DNA of 64,000 nt from Apostichopus japonicus (GCF_037975245.1 NC_092582.1:19494577-19558576), one strand, 5' to 3'. Positions 1-13,030 are shown, counted from the stretch's first letter. The notes: generated from the sequence alone by a model not told the origin. Program-made: numbers and translations.

Positions 1-59
1 AATAGCCAGAGAAATATGACATCTTCCCACACTATTAATCGGGCTGCTGGCTGGAAAAG

Positions 60-234
60 AGGGTGACGGTGTCACAGTATGTTAGCACCAATCAAAATAG
101 ATCTTAGAGAAGGTCTGGGGTTTCAGCCAATCGCTGCACCCCTAATCAAGATGTCTGCGCCCATAGATGTAAACAAAGTGCGAAGCATAGACGAGAAGAA
201 TGGCGACTTCGAGCCCGACTTCAAGCGTGTATAG
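60..234 (+). promoter_or_regulatory. Promoter/start module, copy A
   Basis: A stretch with CCAAT-type motifs (CCAATCA near 92, CCAATCG near 127) leads to ATG at 151 in the context ATGTCTGCGCCCAT. The reading frame from there gives 27 codons starting MSAPIDVNKV and ending at a TAG at 232-234, with a possible donor GTGTAT at 227. The same block, including the CCAAT boxes and the MSAP start, recurs in reverse orientation at 13277-13370. It is either the 5' end of a gene family or a repeat that carries such a 5' end. No downstream exon was recognised. Confidence 0.35.
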
Positions 235-328
235 TTAAGTTGAAGGATCATAGAAATAGAGAAATGGCGATCGGTCGATTCGGGCGCTTTGGAATTGATG
301 AAGAAGTCCGAATTTCGATATAGCCTAC

Positions 329-410
329 CTACTACTAGTAGTAGTACTAGTAGGCATAGTATAAACTGGTTCTACTACTACTAGTAGTAGTAATACTACC
401 ACTACTACTA
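329..410. repeat. Trinucleotide CTA/TAG palindromic repeat
   Basis: Runs of CTA switch into runs of TAG twice within about 80 bases, so each block is self-complementary and could fold back. It is a simple-sequence tract with no coding content. Confidence 0.85.
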
Positions 411-905
411 GGCGTAACTGTATGTTAGGAATGTAACTGTGTTAGCCTTACTTAGGCCTGCAAACTGTACGGCCAGTGTCATGCACGGCCATTCACTCTG
501 GTATTTTAATAATTATTACTACCCTAGGGCCTAGGATCAATACTAAGTTTTTTATTGGTGGATCCAATGGGGAGGGGCGTCGTGCTTACCCAGAGGCGAT
601 TCACAATATGTCTAATGCCCATTGTTTGTCCTATGTACACTGTATAACAATGTGCAACATATTGTCTGCAATTTTGATAAATATAATATTATTACCAAGT
701 ACTCACTCCACATGTATGTTATTCAGCACTATAGCCTGGCTATACTGTACGTATTTCATGGACTTTTGTGGATGAAATTGGAACCCCTTAGTTTGTAATG
801 ACTTTGTAAACTGCAGTGATTGAGATCCTTGTTTGGACAGGGTGTTGAGCTATTTTAATGAAATTGTGACAGGTGATCAGCATGAGACCAAGAGAACTTC
901 ATATG
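411..905. other. No gene seen
   Basis: The stretch is AT-rich. It holds a 99-codon open frame (476-775) with no recognisable domain, no initiation context and no splice-supported continuation. Confidence 0.5.
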
Positions 906-1186
906 TCATTCAAAAGCATTGACTATCCAATCTGGCCTTAATTTCCAAAGATGGTTTCCTGACAACACACCCAGGCAGTAGATGTCAATGATCGTTAACA
1001 TGCTGATAAAAAAGGATAGTACTGGCAGTAGAAGCACAACCAGAAACATTGGAAAGGAAAGTAAAGCTGCACTCAAAGACACACAAAATATTTTGCATGG
1101 TTCCATGACTGGTCTATGGAAGTTGCCATCATGATAAATAACAGTATGTCCATGATGGATGCCTCCTATGAACGAAGACTCTGGAG
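906..1186 (-). CDS. Exon-like ORF with membrane segments, unrecognised
   Basis: The minus-strand frame stays open from an acceptor-like CTCCAG near 1187 to a stop at 906. It opens with SSFIGGIHHGHTVIYHDGNF, continues through a strongly hydrophobic stretch of about 40 residues (VSLSAALLSFPMFLVVLLL and following) that could form one or two membrane helices, and ends WKLRPDWIVNAFE. This could be the last exon of a membrane protein. No family was recognised and no partner exon was found upstream on the minus strand. A chance open frame or decayed exon remains possible. Confidence 0.25.
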
Positions 1187-3425
1187 CAAAATGTTGTTAT
1201 TCCATATTTAATGGAGTTAATGGAGAGCAAGCACAGTGTATATAAAATACTGGTGTAAGTTTGAGCAACTGGATATTTGAAAGACTATCCCATATTGGAA
1301 TGTAACTTTTAGCTCGAACCAGCTATGCCACTTGAACTATTGTGACTCAGCATCTTCACTCTCTCCTTCTATGTAGCTGTTATCCATCTGTTATTCATCT
1401 TTCTACAGTACCTTTTTGAAGTAACTACTGAATGGGCGGTGTGAAAACCCCTCATAGCAGTGCAACTGTATGACAGCCTTTGGCTTAGCCATCCTTTACC
1501 AACTTTAAACCCTGCAGTCTTGTGTTTGAGGCAAGTGGGATTGCTTGACAAAGGATTGAACTATTAAGTTTATGTAGACAGCTCAAAATTGGCAAAACAC
1601 AATTAGCTTCCTACTCGTATTAACATGTAATAGATCAAGGTGGTAAGTTTGTTCACCATACATGTATCTGTGTTAGCAGCCTAGGATGTCATCATTTACA
1701 GTTCGTATTTAGGAATTCTATAAAATTATGTCTTTTTCTTTCACCTTGACACATGATGTGGTCGAGTACGTATTTATGAATCAAGTAGAGCCTTGTTTAC
1801 AGGAAACCTGCAGCATATCATACAACATGCCAGTTTCAGGGTTTGCAAAATTACTCAATCTTTTGGTTTACTGTATATGACCAGTTTACAGTGGTAACTT
1901 ATCAGTAGTATTAAAAAAGCTATACATATTTTGGGTTAAAATTTCACAACTTGAGTGTGGTTTTAATGGATTAGCTGTATTGTCATTTATCTATGGTTGT
2001 TTAAGTGCTCTGGAAACTCTTTTTGTGATGGATTTTTGTGAAAGTTGGATACAATTTCCTCTGCAAGGTTACAATTGCAACCACAAGCATTTCTCTGGCA
2101 ACTAGAAATGTTCATCCTCTCAGTTTAGTCACTGGGCCGGTGTTCATTCAATCATCTGTTGGCAAAATTTTCAGACATTGTATGAGAGGAAATTCAATAA
2201 TTTCACCTATGGCAGTGAGCAAAACTTTTGCCAAAAGCGTGCAAAACTGGCAAATACTTCACACAAAATACCTGACATTACACTCATATTTTCATGCATA
2301 TTGTGTTGAAACTTTTTATCTTTTTCATTCTATTTATGTCAAGAGACATGCTGAAGGGCATAAGAAGCCTCATAGAGAAAGTTTCATGAGTGCAGTAGTA
2401 GCAGAAAGACATGACAGTAATCAGATGGAGACTGATTTGGCTGGACGTTCCAACTGAAAGTTATAATTTAGTTTTTTCAATATGTCTTTCACCAGCCATG
2501 ATTGCTAATAATGAAGGCATACTGTGCATACCTGAGAAGGCAATGGGTTGGGAGGAGGCATATTTCTTGGTCTTGCAGGTTTATATGTATGAAGTTGTTT
2601 AAAGCTGCAGTATGGTATAATGCAGTTGAACCTCATACAGTATTGTGATAAGTTAAATACTGTCCTTGGATACAGTTAGTATTTTACCTCTGCAGACATT
2701 CTTAGATGTTTACTCCTTTAGGTACTGTAAAACTTCACAGCATCAAGCAAATGATCCCAATAACTATAAAGAGCAACTCAATGTTATTATTGATCAGAAT
2801 TCAAGTCAATTGAGAAAGCACTGTACAGTATGCAAGCAGAATAACAACTGGAATGGTTGTTCAATGATGATAAAAAAAGGGGTGTGGCAGGAAAGGTTTG
2901 TAGGTATACAGTATTTGCTCATGTTACTATCATAATTATATATCATATTTCTGCACCCTAATCATACAGTTAATCAAGAAGAATTTTATATTAGTGACTA
3001 ATAATTAGTAAACAATGTTAAAATAAATAACAAATCTTAACATTAAAACACTATAGAAATATGCTCTTTGCAAATCACAGGTGACATATGTTCTGTTCAT
3101 TTATTGACAGATCTATTTAGTCTAAAGAGGTTCTTTTCACTGTGAAAAGGTATTGTTGTGGCAGGAGGAAACAGTTATCCTTCAGCAGGGTTCATATAAT
3201 GTTATTTTCTGAACATTGCAGCAAATGAACCCACCCATTGTATGTTAAACATTCTGTGGTTTCAGTCAGTCTTGACAGTCAATTAACATTTCCTTGCTGT
3301 CAAGGAAGTATGCAATTACCTCTTTGTTTAATTAACAAGAAATTTCATGTTGCATTGTGCCTGGATCAAACACAACAGCAAACTTAAATTTATGTGCATT
3401 TTGTGTATGGCATTTTGTAGTTTTG
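1187..3425. other. Non-coding, no gene recognised
   Basis: The longest open frame (2038-2457, 139 codons, plus strand) has no recognisable domain and its composition resembles the surrounding DNA. No RNA gene or mobile element was recognised. Confidence 0.5.
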
Positions 3426-3429
3426 GTTT

Positions 3430-3650
3430 CTTGCTGAAAGCTTTGTAGTCAGGTCTGTATGTCTGTGTGTATGCGTGTATATGTGTATGTGTGTGACACT
3501 TAAGTTTGTATGCACGATAACTCAACAAGGGCTATGATTGATCAATGCTATATTTGGTGGGTGGGTGGTCCATAATTAGTTGATAAAAATATTGATTTTG
3601 GTGCTCATATCATGAATATTAATGAGGTCACAGGGTTAAACCTACAGTAG
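3430..3650. repeat. GT-rich tract with repeat-like flank
   Basis: A degenerate (GT)n stretch at 3450-3500 is followed by text (TGATTGATCAATGCTATATTTGG...AATATTAATGAGG) that looks like part of an interspersed repeat. The same kind of GT/CA-rich segment borders the TGACCT-rich elements at 8400 and 45270. Confidence 0.4.
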
Positions 3651-5237
3651 ACAACCATAAGACACAGTTTCATCAAAGGTGAGTGTGTTATTGATAGGTA
3701 GCTTACACATGGCGATGTGTGTTACAATGGATAACGTGTGTATTTATGACGAGGTGTGGCTTTGTAAGGCAATTCTTGATCTTGCTTCATCATTACATAC
3801 TTGGAGTGTTCCCTGTTAATGAGCAGCAGCAGGAACCATGAAATGTTTTCATTCTGGTTGATAGTACCTTGCTATGCCAAATGTATCTTGGAAATACCCT
3901 AGCTGGCTGTTTCATATGTAAATAAGTATGCGCTTATTTCTACTTACGATCTAGTTGCTGGGAAAAGCAGCGATTTGTTTTGTTATTGTAGTGATATCAT
4001 AGCATATTTGTGGTGAATAAATGCAATTCTTTAATCTGGTGACATTGCAACAAGAGAACTGTACTTGGTGATTTCAATAAACACAATTTGCAATTGATAA
4101 TTGTATTTTATTGTTTATTTCATTAACTATTATTGACAGATGAATGAAAATCCCCATTCTTTACATTTTTATTATTACGGAAGGGACTAAAATCTTGTCA
4201 TGGTGCTCTCTAGCATAAAATTATTTAAAATTATTAGATGAACCCAATTGCCTGTGATGCTATAACATCATTTGATGTTGTAACAACTATGTCACAAAAC
4301 TATTGCATTCTTTGGACTCGGTCACTAGCAAACCATGAAGCTGTCACTTTGAATATTCAGATAAGGTGACAAACAATTCAGTCTGCTACAATCCGAACTC
4401 CTGATTGCTAAATGATTGCTAAATGAGTGCTAAATTGGATTAAAGGGATTGATGCCACGGCATGAAACAAGGAAAGTCGAAGACTAGGTGTTATGAAGAA
4501 GAAGTTGTACTTTACTTTTTTGGTGAAGGAAAAGAAAACTTGCATATTGATCTTTGAAGTGTTAACACTGGGAAGGTGTGTGTGTGTGGGGGGGGGGGGG
4601 TCCATTACAACCAGCCTTCACACTAACTCCGTCAGCATGTGTACCACATATACTGAGCAGAACATTTTGGGTGTCTCTCCCGCCCCCCCCCCCCCACCCC
4701 CACCATGACTATCTCTCTAGGGAGGCTGATTTATGTATAACATTTCCACTGCTCCCTCCCCCATACCCAAGTGTTTTCGTAGGGAAATCTCAGAAAGTTA
4801 CACCTACAACAGCACTCCTAATGCTAAACAACAGCCCAATCATTTAAGTTTGGAAAAGGCAATGGTCAGGCAAAACTCTTCTTCACACCAACATCATGCA
4901 GTATACTACTGCCAAGGGGAGTGGGGGGGGGGCTCAATAACCTCTCATAGGTTGGTCTGATAGGATGAAACATCTCAACACGTTAAGGCTGCGAGCTTTG
5001 AAAAATGACAGGTTATGTATCTAACATTAATGCAAACAAAGAGGTATACATGGCTCTGAATGTAAGTAGAACATAAATAAACTCTAAATGTAAGCTAACA
5101 AGAGCGCCCTCTGTTAATATAAGTGTTCTTTGGCCACATTCGCTTGCCATTTTAACCACGAGACATTTTAAATCGGGCAAAGATAGTGAGTCCCATCTGT
5201 GGTCTTGTACCAACAACATAGGTTCTAAGTCAACGTG
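3651..5237. other. Non-coding; AATAAA signals and homopolymer tracts
   Basis: AATAAA hexamers occur near 4017 and 4075 and could be poly(A) signals for a plus-strand transcript, but no coding exon could be tied to them. (GT)/(G)n at 4577-4600 and (C)n at 4680-4705 are low complexity. The open frames here are rich in Gly or Pro and are artefacts of these tracts. Confidence 0.4.
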
Positions 5238-5245
5238 GCCTCCCA

Positions 5246-5963
5246 CTGTGGCGTAGCTAACATTCAATTGTTAGGGGGGCAAGATTTTCTTAAGGGGGGA
5301 AATCCCGTGATGGTTGATGGTAGGAATTACCAAGAAATATATGTATTAACAGGCACCTCGTCTGCAAAAATACACATCCAATGGCTCAGTACAGTTCCAC
5401 GTGGAACATGACACACTTTCATTTAATTTACCTCTATTGCAGAGACAGTCGTCGTGGTTTTTGCATAATTCCGCATATTATGAAAAGGATACAATGAATA
5501 ACTTAGCTACTCTAATTCACTAGGCCTACATGCCCAGATTTCCACACAAACAAGTTTCACTATACCTATTGGGCCTATAAGTGCAGTGAAAATTCTCCTC
5601 AAGTGGCATCATAAGTCGCTGAAAATACACACGGGTTGCTAGCGTTAGTTTGTAATAGTTATACAACCGGCCAAATTATTGGCGCTTATTCTGTAGGACG
5701 ATATTGATCAACGCGGTCTCCGTATGTGGGTATGATGAAGGCCCAAAATGTATAATATCTCAGTCTGATTTCCAAGTTCTGACCTTACATGAAGTATGAG
5801 CCCTGAGGTATGAATACTTTTGATTAGAACTCGAAAAAATGTAAAAAACGTATTTTGAATACATAACTGGATTTCATTTGGGGGGGGGGGGGTGGGGGGG
5901 GCAAGACTGTAGCACAAGCAAATTTGAAAGAAAAAAATCTGGCTCCCTCTAAATACGCCACTG
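5246..5963. mobile_element. Non-autonomous hAT-like element with 8-bp TSD
   Basis: The left end reads CTGTGGCGTAGC and the right end CGCCACTG, giving short terminal inverted repeats of the CAGTGGCG type common in hAT elements. It is flanked by GCCTCCCA (5238-5245) and GCCTCCCT (5964-5971), an 8-bp duplication with one mismatch. The inside is non-coding and has G-runs near each end (5272-5300, 5880-5900). Confidence 0.7.
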
Positions 5964-5971
5964 GCCTCCCT

Positions 5972-7570
5972 AGCTGTATAGACTCGGAATGATATCATAA
6001 TTATCTACCCTTTCATTCTCCTCTCACTCATCTCTACAATAATGCATTTGATCGTCCTGATCATTGCATCAATGGACCCAGCGAGTCCAACTCTAGGGCA
6101 AACAGTATTTTTATCGATTTTTATGACGTTATATTGTGGAGCGGTATTTGGCGCCAATGCAGGTAAACTTTGCCCGACTGGCTTGTATTCTATATTTAAA
6201 TATTAAAATCAAAGCTCATTTTTTCAATGTCATTTCGATTGCCTCCGACCTCTGGTAACTTTCTTATTATTGTTTTTACAATTTTTTATGTCTTTTTAAC
6301 ATGCCGCCTTTTATTCAAGTATAAAAGAAAAGATATGAAACGTAAGAAGTAAGAGAAAGTGTCATGCTGTATATACGCCACAAATTATTACGGTATGCCA
6401 TTGCATGTTGCATTTCCGACTTATTGACGTACACGACTACATCACATCCGCTTGGAGTTAAAAGACGGGAAAATCGGGATTTAATTTTCAAAACGTACCT
6501 TTGCAATTAGCTTTCAAGGTAATTATAAGTTTCAAGTTGACAGATCTTTCCAGTGCTGTGGGGTTTGCCTTAGAAAGTATTCTTATGAAGCGCCCTCACA
6601 TGGAGAGCAACTTACACTGAGTTAATACTGTACATGGATATCACGTGAAAGCATCGGTCTGCCATAATATGCATTCGGAGGTTCAGCTTCCTATAGACCT
6701 CTTCATTTAGACACCATAATCAGGCTAACCCTAATGGTAAACCTATAGGGTGAGGGTTAACGCCATAATTGTTTGGAAAATTCTTTTCGAGGTCGAAAAC
6801 CTTTCCACTTAATGCCGCACATATAAATTTTAGTTCCAACCAAGATTTTGACTTTCTTAAGACTTTAATATTTTGGACATGCCATTCTCCTGTGATTCTG
6901 TGACGTTATCACACTCGTTTGGAAGGTGGGGAAGTTTTCCATAGAACTATAAGTTCTGCAAGTTTCTTTCGATTTTTATCTTCAGTTTGAAAATATGGCC
7001 AGTTGAGGACTTTAACCATTTTTAACTTCTAAACCAGAAATGGTATGAGCATCCGTCTCATCCCACTCTTACGGAATAACTTTGAGAAAACAGGTGTATT
7101 GGACTATATAGGCTACAAAACATGTGCATTATTGTGTATAGCTGATCATGTGAAGGTTTATATAGAAGCACCCCTTCCTTCCGCAAATTGTTCTCATCTG
7201 TTATTGGTATATTTCGAATCAGCCTGCTGAACTTTGGTCCGGTAGTTAGCTATTTGTTGTATAGTGATGATTCAATGATTATGTATGTAAAAGGGTAAAG
7301 CGCCCTCGATCGGGTGAATTGACCGATAAGCCATTACTGAGAACGGTTAAATAAATACGGGCCAAAGAACCGGCCTTAATTTAATCGTAGCCATCCGTCT
7401 CGTCTACTAACTACCTACATAACACTATTCAAACATCTTACATCACTGCTCATTCATTAGCCGTACTGCTGGGGTATTTTTCTTTATTGTTCACTTTTCT
7501 TAAAGAATGAGTACATCATTAATAGAAGGGCAATGAGCAGCCTAGTAATGAGCAAATAAGAAACCAGAAA
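5972..7570. other. No gene seen
   Basis: Mixed AT-rich sequence. Short frames at 6315-6506 (minus) and 7045-7230 (plus) have no recognisable domain and no supporting signals. Confidence 0.5.
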
Positions 7571-7579
7571 GTCAAAGAT

Positions 7580-8494
7580 TTAGTGATTCCTTGCCCATAG
7601 GAGAAATTTTGTTAGGGCTTTGATTTCAACTTGAGAGATTTGGATATATCATGTTTGTAGGTTATTCACAGTTTTGGCTGTATTGACCTTCACCAAAACG
7701 ATAGGGATAATCGACATACCAAGTAAATATCAAAATCTTACTGCTTACTGCAAAGATACTGGCCAAAGAGAACCTACAGGAACTTCGTAACTTACGCGAA
7801 ATGCAGCTCGTATACCGGTTTCGATGCGACACTTTTGTACGGATGCCTGATCCGGACGACGAAATATTAGTAGGCTTGCGCATCATCATCGTAGGACATA
7901 AACATGTATGTGATGACAGTATGGTCGATGTCGGGTACCGTAGAATGGGTTTTCTGAAAACTACTTCTCTTGACCTCAAAGGAAATTTGACACGCATGAA
8001 ATTCCACAGCGATTTTGTTCTCACCAAAGGCAATCTACGTGCTTTGTTTGTACATTAACGCAATTTCACTTTTAGAGTAATTTTATTACAAGTGTGTCAG
8101 ACTTTCACCTCTGCTGACCTCAAATGACTGTTGACCCGTGTCCAATATAATAGGGATCTTCAACACAATATGGGCCATCTACATACTAAGTATGAAATCC
8201 TTCCTAGTTACCCCACCTATAAGATATTGTGTTTACAAGCAGTTTAAGAGGTTTTTAGTTTAACCTCTGGTGACCTCAAATGACCTTTGACCTCCACCAA
8301 AAACAATAGTAGTCTTTTTCCTAATATGGGTTACCCACATGTAGAGTATGAGTTAAATACAAGCTTCAATTATTGATATATCGTGTTTACAAGAAAGTGT
8401 CACATACACACACACGCACACACGCGCAAACCCACACAATCACCATCGCATTGATTTCTTTAGCCTTTGGCAAGGAATCAAAAAGAGGCCTGTT
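7580..8494. repeat. TGACCT-rich interspersed repeat, copy 1
   Basis: The ends are inverted: AGTGATTCCTTG near 7581 and CAAGGAATCA near 8471. Inside, a unit of roughly 150-180 bp recurs, built as 'TGACCTCAAATGACC...CACCAAAA.CAATAG...ACATAC.AAGTATGA...GATAT.GTGTTTACAAG', for example at 7683, 8108 and 8270. A CA-rich tract lies at 8404-8430. Related copies are at 37300-37880 and 44540-45310. The perfect TGACCTTTGACC at 8281-8292 is a DR1-type nuclear-receptor half-site pair. Confidence 0.6.
7768..8058 (+). CDS. Unrecognised ORF, possible terminal exon
   Basis: The frame is open from an acceptor-like TTACTGCAAAG near 7757 to TAA at 8056-8058. The first ATG is at 7801. It contains VYRFRCDTFVRMPDPDDEIL and IIIVGHKHVCDD and is less AT-rich than its surroundings, which looks coding-like. 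The upstream part merges with the TGACCT-rich repeat, so this may be an exon carried or captured by that repeat. No family was recognised, and chance cannot be excluded. Confidence 0.25.
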   Translation, partial: ENLQELRNLREMQLVYRFRCDTFVRMPDPDDEILVGLRIIIVGHKHVCDDSMVDVGYRRMGFLKTTSLDLKGNLTRMKFHSDFVLTKGNLRALFVH

Positions 8495-8737
8495 TCTGGA
8501 TATAATGCCCCAGAGAACTACAGGAACTGAAAAACATTGACTCAGAATTTTCTATTTTATTCTTTTAATTTCAAACCAAAAATATAGTATAAATGTTAAA
8601 ATACACGAGGTACACAAAATATGAATATATAGGTTAAGAGAAAAGATGTGATAAGGAGCTTGAAATAAACTTGATTGAAATGTACTGTAAAAGTCATTAC
8701 AATCCCAGCTGCCTATACCACTCCACCCCCTCCGAAG

Positions 8738-8955
8738 ACTTAATAATAGTAATAATGATGACAACGACGATTTTCTTATAATAATAATAACAATCATGAT
8801 AACGATGATGATGACGATAATAATAGTAACAACAACAACAATAATAATAATAACAATAAGAATGATGAGGATGACAATGGCGATAATCATAATAAAAGTA
8901 ATAATAGTAAAAACAACAACAATAAGAATGATGATGAATAATAATAATAATTAAA
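8738..8955. repeat. Imperfect AAT/ATG/AAC trinucleotide repeat
   Basis: About 215 bases consist almost only of AAT, ATG, ACA and GAT triplets. The long minus-strand frames here (poly-Ile/Val or poly-Tyr/His) are by-products of this composition. Confidence 0.9.
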
Positions 8956-9059
8956 AGCATTTATACATTAAGTTGCCCATGGATTGGTGTACCTGAAACT
9001 CTCGACCCGCCCACCCTCCCCACCCCTCTGCTGGATGTGTACAAGTTATCATGGTTCAC

Positions 9060-9320
9060 CAGTGGCCTCAGATGCAATTTGGTGCAATATAGCACACTTC
9101 AACATCCACTCCATTTTGTAAACTTAATTTTGTATTTTTACCTGACCTTAGATGCAATTTGGTGCTCCAAATGAGATTTTTTTTCTCATTTGGAAATGAA
9201 AAAGGGGTTTTGTGACTTGCGAAGCGGGGGGGGGGGGGCGGAATGATACATCCGCCCCTCAACATTTTTCACGGGGGGGGGGGGCTGGCGCCCCCCAGCC
9301 CCCCTGTTCCTACGCCCTTG
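9060..9320 (-). mobile_element. Non-autonomous hAT-like element, perfect TSD
   Basis: The ends are CAGTGGCC and CTACGCCCTTG, flanked by perfect 8-bp duplications TGGTTCAC (9052-9059 and 9321-9328). In reverse orientation it matches the element at 19585-19952: the shared text includes the 'ATGCAATTTGGTGC' pair, the TCTCATTTGGAAATGA palindrome and the G-run followed by CGGAA. This copy is shorter (261 against 368 bp). It encodes nothing. Confidence 0.85.
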
Positions 9321-10045
9321 TGGTTCACTATTTCACTCAACAAATGCTGTAACATGCTTGGACCACATAAACACTGAATGCTCCAAACCACCGTACTTCA
9401 GATGTTGTCAGAAACTGTTTCCATCGTTGAGGCATTTCAAGTAACACACTTTGCATTGAATTGGTGCCTTCATGAATAAAATGCAGTCAAATAAACGAAT
9501 AGTTAGGAAGCAATACAATATATTTTGTAGATTTCAGGAAGAAAAAACAAAAAAAAAACGAAAAATAACAACTGTTCATAACTTTCTGCAGATCATTTCT
9601 CATGTTTTTGCTTTGTCGTGGCTCCTGCTTCAAGGTGTCCTGGGTATTACAGGGTATTACACAAAGTCATTGCCCACGAAACCATGAGTATGAAGCATTG
9701 AATTCAATGAATTTTTAATTATTTCTTGAAGCTTATGCTCTTACTCATATGCTTTGATGATGCTATGATGGATGGCTAGTTCTCAATTAAAAAAGAACAA
9801 ATTAAAACCATTAGATAAACACAATCATTTCACATACTGAGAGGTGCCTTGTACTTACTGCATTGGTCAGGAGAGAAAACCCGTAGGTTACCTTCATGTT
9901 GAAAGTTAAGTCTAAGTTTTTCCATTTCTTCTTTGTTTTAAATGGTTTGCTTGTAACCCTATCAAGAATATTGTTTCCCAGAAGACATACTGTGTTTATG
10001 CTTCTAATTGGCAACACCTCTCAGGTTTAGTCAGATACCCCCAGC

Positions 10046-10356
10046 CAGGCGCATAGCCAGGAATTTGCCAAGGGAGGGGCGAAACTGTTGGCAAATTACC
10101 AGAGCCGTACATTCGGCATTGCAAACTATCTAAGCGTAGCGCCACCATAATTGGCGCGAAGCGTACAACAAAATTTTGGCTGAAAATGCCTCCCAGATGG
10201 CTGAAAAAGGCACTTCCCAGGTCTTGTAAGTTGCATCTTAGCATTTACTCTTTTGAAATTACTAGCGATATCATAAAAATATTAAACATTTTTTTTTTAA
10301 ATGCTCAAGGGGGGGGGGGGCGGCTACCCCTTTCCCCCACTTTGGCTACGTGCCTG
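10046..10356. mobile_element. Non-autonomous hAT-like element
   Basis: Terminal inverted repeats are CAGGCGCATAGCCA on the left and, reversed, CAGGCACGTAGCCA on the right. Flanks are CCCCCAGC (10038-10045) and CCCCAAGC (10357-10364), an 8-bp duplication with one mismatch. The interior segment 'CTATCTAAGCG.AGCGCCACCAT' recurs at 12239, 28420, 28715 and 29625, so these elements share sub-terminal modules. A G-run lies at 10310-10321. Confidence 0.75.
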
Positions 10357-10364
10357 CCCCAAGC

Positions 10365-11811
10365 CCCTCAACCTCCACCCTAAAGCACTACAAAGTGCTG
10401 ACTGACAGGTGGTGGTTCCCAGTGTCAGCCACTATAGAATAACAATACTTGTTCATACTTTTGAGGGTGTTTTGGCACAGAGATTTAGTCAAACTTTTGG
10501 CTTTAAAGGTAGTCAGTATAGGCCCCAAATTATAGCATGCTATAACTGCAAGAAGTTTTCAAAAAGTACTTTCCTGGAGGTCTTTACTATACAAACTGTT
10601 CTCAGAAATTTTTAAGGAACACACAAGATGACTAAATGTCCCAGTTAGGAAATTTGCTTGAAGTTTGTAATTAAAAAAGTTTAAGAATTTTGAACAAAGG
10701 TGACCACATTTGAATATCTAGCATAGTTGGGGCTAATATAGTCTACCTTTAGGAGGAACCCCACCTGGAATTAGTGATTTACTTGAAACACTCCCAATGC
10801 ATATATCTATTTTCTTTACCAGGCCTCTATATTGCACAAAACATTTTACCATTAACTTTTTCCTTGCAAGAATATAAAAGAAATTCCAAGAGACCTTTAC
10901 ATAGCCACAGGAACTGTGACACCAATTTATGTGTTCATTATGCTGTCCCCAATTCCCACCCCACTCACTTCCTCACATATTGTCATTTTGTAATACATTA
11001 TCAAGGGATGAATTGCTATTGCAGTTGAAGTCTCCTTTTTACTGGACACTGCCTTGATATACCATTCTATATGAGATCAACCTCACCTTCTAGTTTACAG
11101 ACACACTCACTTTAAGCATTGTAATCGGGTCTGACTGTTTGTGTCTTCAGTCTTTTTCTCTCTCTATAGGGTCCTTGATCGGGACTTAAGTGTCCCTCCT
11201 GATCCTTTTTTTCTACTAAACTAAACTATGCCCAACATAAACTCAACAGTATGTGGATATGAATCCAATTATTCATAAAGTACCTGCACTTTTTCTTTTT
11301 CTTTATATATTAGTTATCTGTTCCAGTAGTTCCAAAGTATGAGATGGCAACATCCAAACATGTTTCCTTTTAACATTTTTTGTTTTTGTTTAATCTGAAG
11401 TTAGCTGCCGAGCTAACAACTCATTTTGAGTCTTTCATTGGAACACCAGTGGATGGTCTATAATGAAGTCATGATTACTTTAAATTTACCAATACCATTC
11501 ACATTTGCTGTGTAGAGTGATGGACACTAGAAAGCGAGATTATCACAGAGAAAATTCCTATGTAGACAATGTGAGGAAATTTAACGAGAGCTTTGCCACT
11601 GAAAACTCCTGTAATTCCTTTTGTTACAAGTCTCATGGCTGTATGATATCTGTTGATGGAATTGAACCACCTGCTGAATGAATTCTGCATCACCAGAACA
11701 GATTATATAATTGGCCTAACAAGTTCCCAAAAAAAAAATTCAATTTGGTCTATATCTTAGCACCTGGAACTTTAAAACTGAAGTCCAATTTTGGAGTTGA
11801 ATGTCAAAAAA
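10365..11811. other. No gene seen
   Basis: AT-rich sequence with no convincing coding frame, RNA gene or repeat. Short frames at 10409-10615 and 10774-11028 lack splice or initiation support. Confidence 0.5.
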
Positions 11812-11819
11812 CAAATCAT

Positions 11820-12463
11820 CAAGGGCGGCGGAAGCACTTTTAATCTGGGGGGGGGGGGGGGGGGGGGGCACCGACATCAAAGGGCACTTTGCAGAAATTT
11901 GATTGGACTGATGCAGCCTTATATTTAGTACCCTCTCATATTATCTTATTTGCGTATACACATCACTCCATCAACGCCCCCCCCCCCCCCTCAAGGAAAA
12001 TATGCATACTAGCACTGCAATATCCAATGTGCAAATTGGGAAACAAGGAACAAGTTTTCTTTTGAGACGAAATGAGGTGAAATCATGCTAGTTGCTAATG
12101 TAGGAATCTTCCGAATTAGAGTTGATTTCTTGTTAACATCTTAACAATTTTTTCCATTCGAAATAGCTTTGAGATTAACCCACAGAAATTCATAAAAAGT
12201 CAGCGGCGTAGCCAGGATTTGCAAAGTTGTATGCACGACTATCTGAGCGGAGCACCAACATCAGTTGGCGCGGAGCGTGCAAGAAAATTTTTGGTTAACA
12301 AACCCCTCAGATGGCCGGAAACGGCCCTTCCCGAGTTGTTCATTCTGGTTCCTTGGCCTCTTGCTAACTTGAGACACCTCATTTTTTATGTAAAGGCCAC
12401 ATTTTAACCTGAGGAAAAGTTGGGGGGCAAGTGCCCCCTGTGCCCTCGGTTCCGCCATCCATG
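11820..12463. mobile_element. Non-autonomous hAT-like element, perfect TSD
   Basis: The ends are CAAGGGCGGCGGAAGC and, reversed, CATGGATGGCGGAACC, flanked by perfect CAAATCAT duplications (11812-11819 and 12464-12471). It contains a long G-run (11848-11868), a C-run (11979-11990) and the 'CTATCTGAGCGGAGC' module. A closely related, 3'-truncated copy is at 29200-29843. It encodes nothing. Confidence 0.85.
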
Positions 12464-12471
12464 CAAATCAT

Positions 12472-13030
12472 CCCTCAATACAAATGCCAAACATAGTACT
12501 GTAGGGAATGAAACTTTGGAGAACCATCAGCAGGGGGATGAATGAATGAAAATGATGAATCAGTCATGGATGTGGAGTAAATCTCCATTATATGGGAAAT
12601 ACATTTGCAGACAATGTTATTAATGGCCAATCACAATTTACAAAGAATATCATAACATGTACAGGCCTATTTAAATTGAATGAGGTTACACAGTTGGAGA
12701 CCATTGCATTTCAATATCTCAATCAGACCATTGTTTGTCTTCAAATCTATCATGTTTCTGAAATATCATGGGGAAATAGGAATAATTAATATTCTCTTGT
12801 TTGAAAAAACGTAGGACTGGAGAAGAAACATTATATAGCCTAGACCTAACTGCCTGGAAGATCCACACACGAATCTTCAACACGTCACTCATCATGAGTT
12901 TCGTTTTCAGATAATTAGGCCTAGGTACAAGTGCCATACGAGCTGTAACATTAACATTAAGTGTTAGGCCTTTGCCTATTTAATTATTAGCCTAGGGCCT
13001 AGCCTACTCCGAGTCAGTGTGTAACTTGAA
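12472..13030. other. No gene seen
   Basis: No coding frame or repeat was recognised. AGGCCTA-type words, frequent across the window, occur at 12857-12980. Confidence 0.5.

Noticed and set aside
2038-2457. 139-codon open frame
   Set aside because: No recognisable domain, no coding-like composition and no splice or promoter support; it can arise by chance in AT-rich DNA.
8552-8960. Ile/Val- and Tyr/His-rich minus-strand frames
   Set aside because: Products of the AAT/ATG/AAC trinucleotide repeat.
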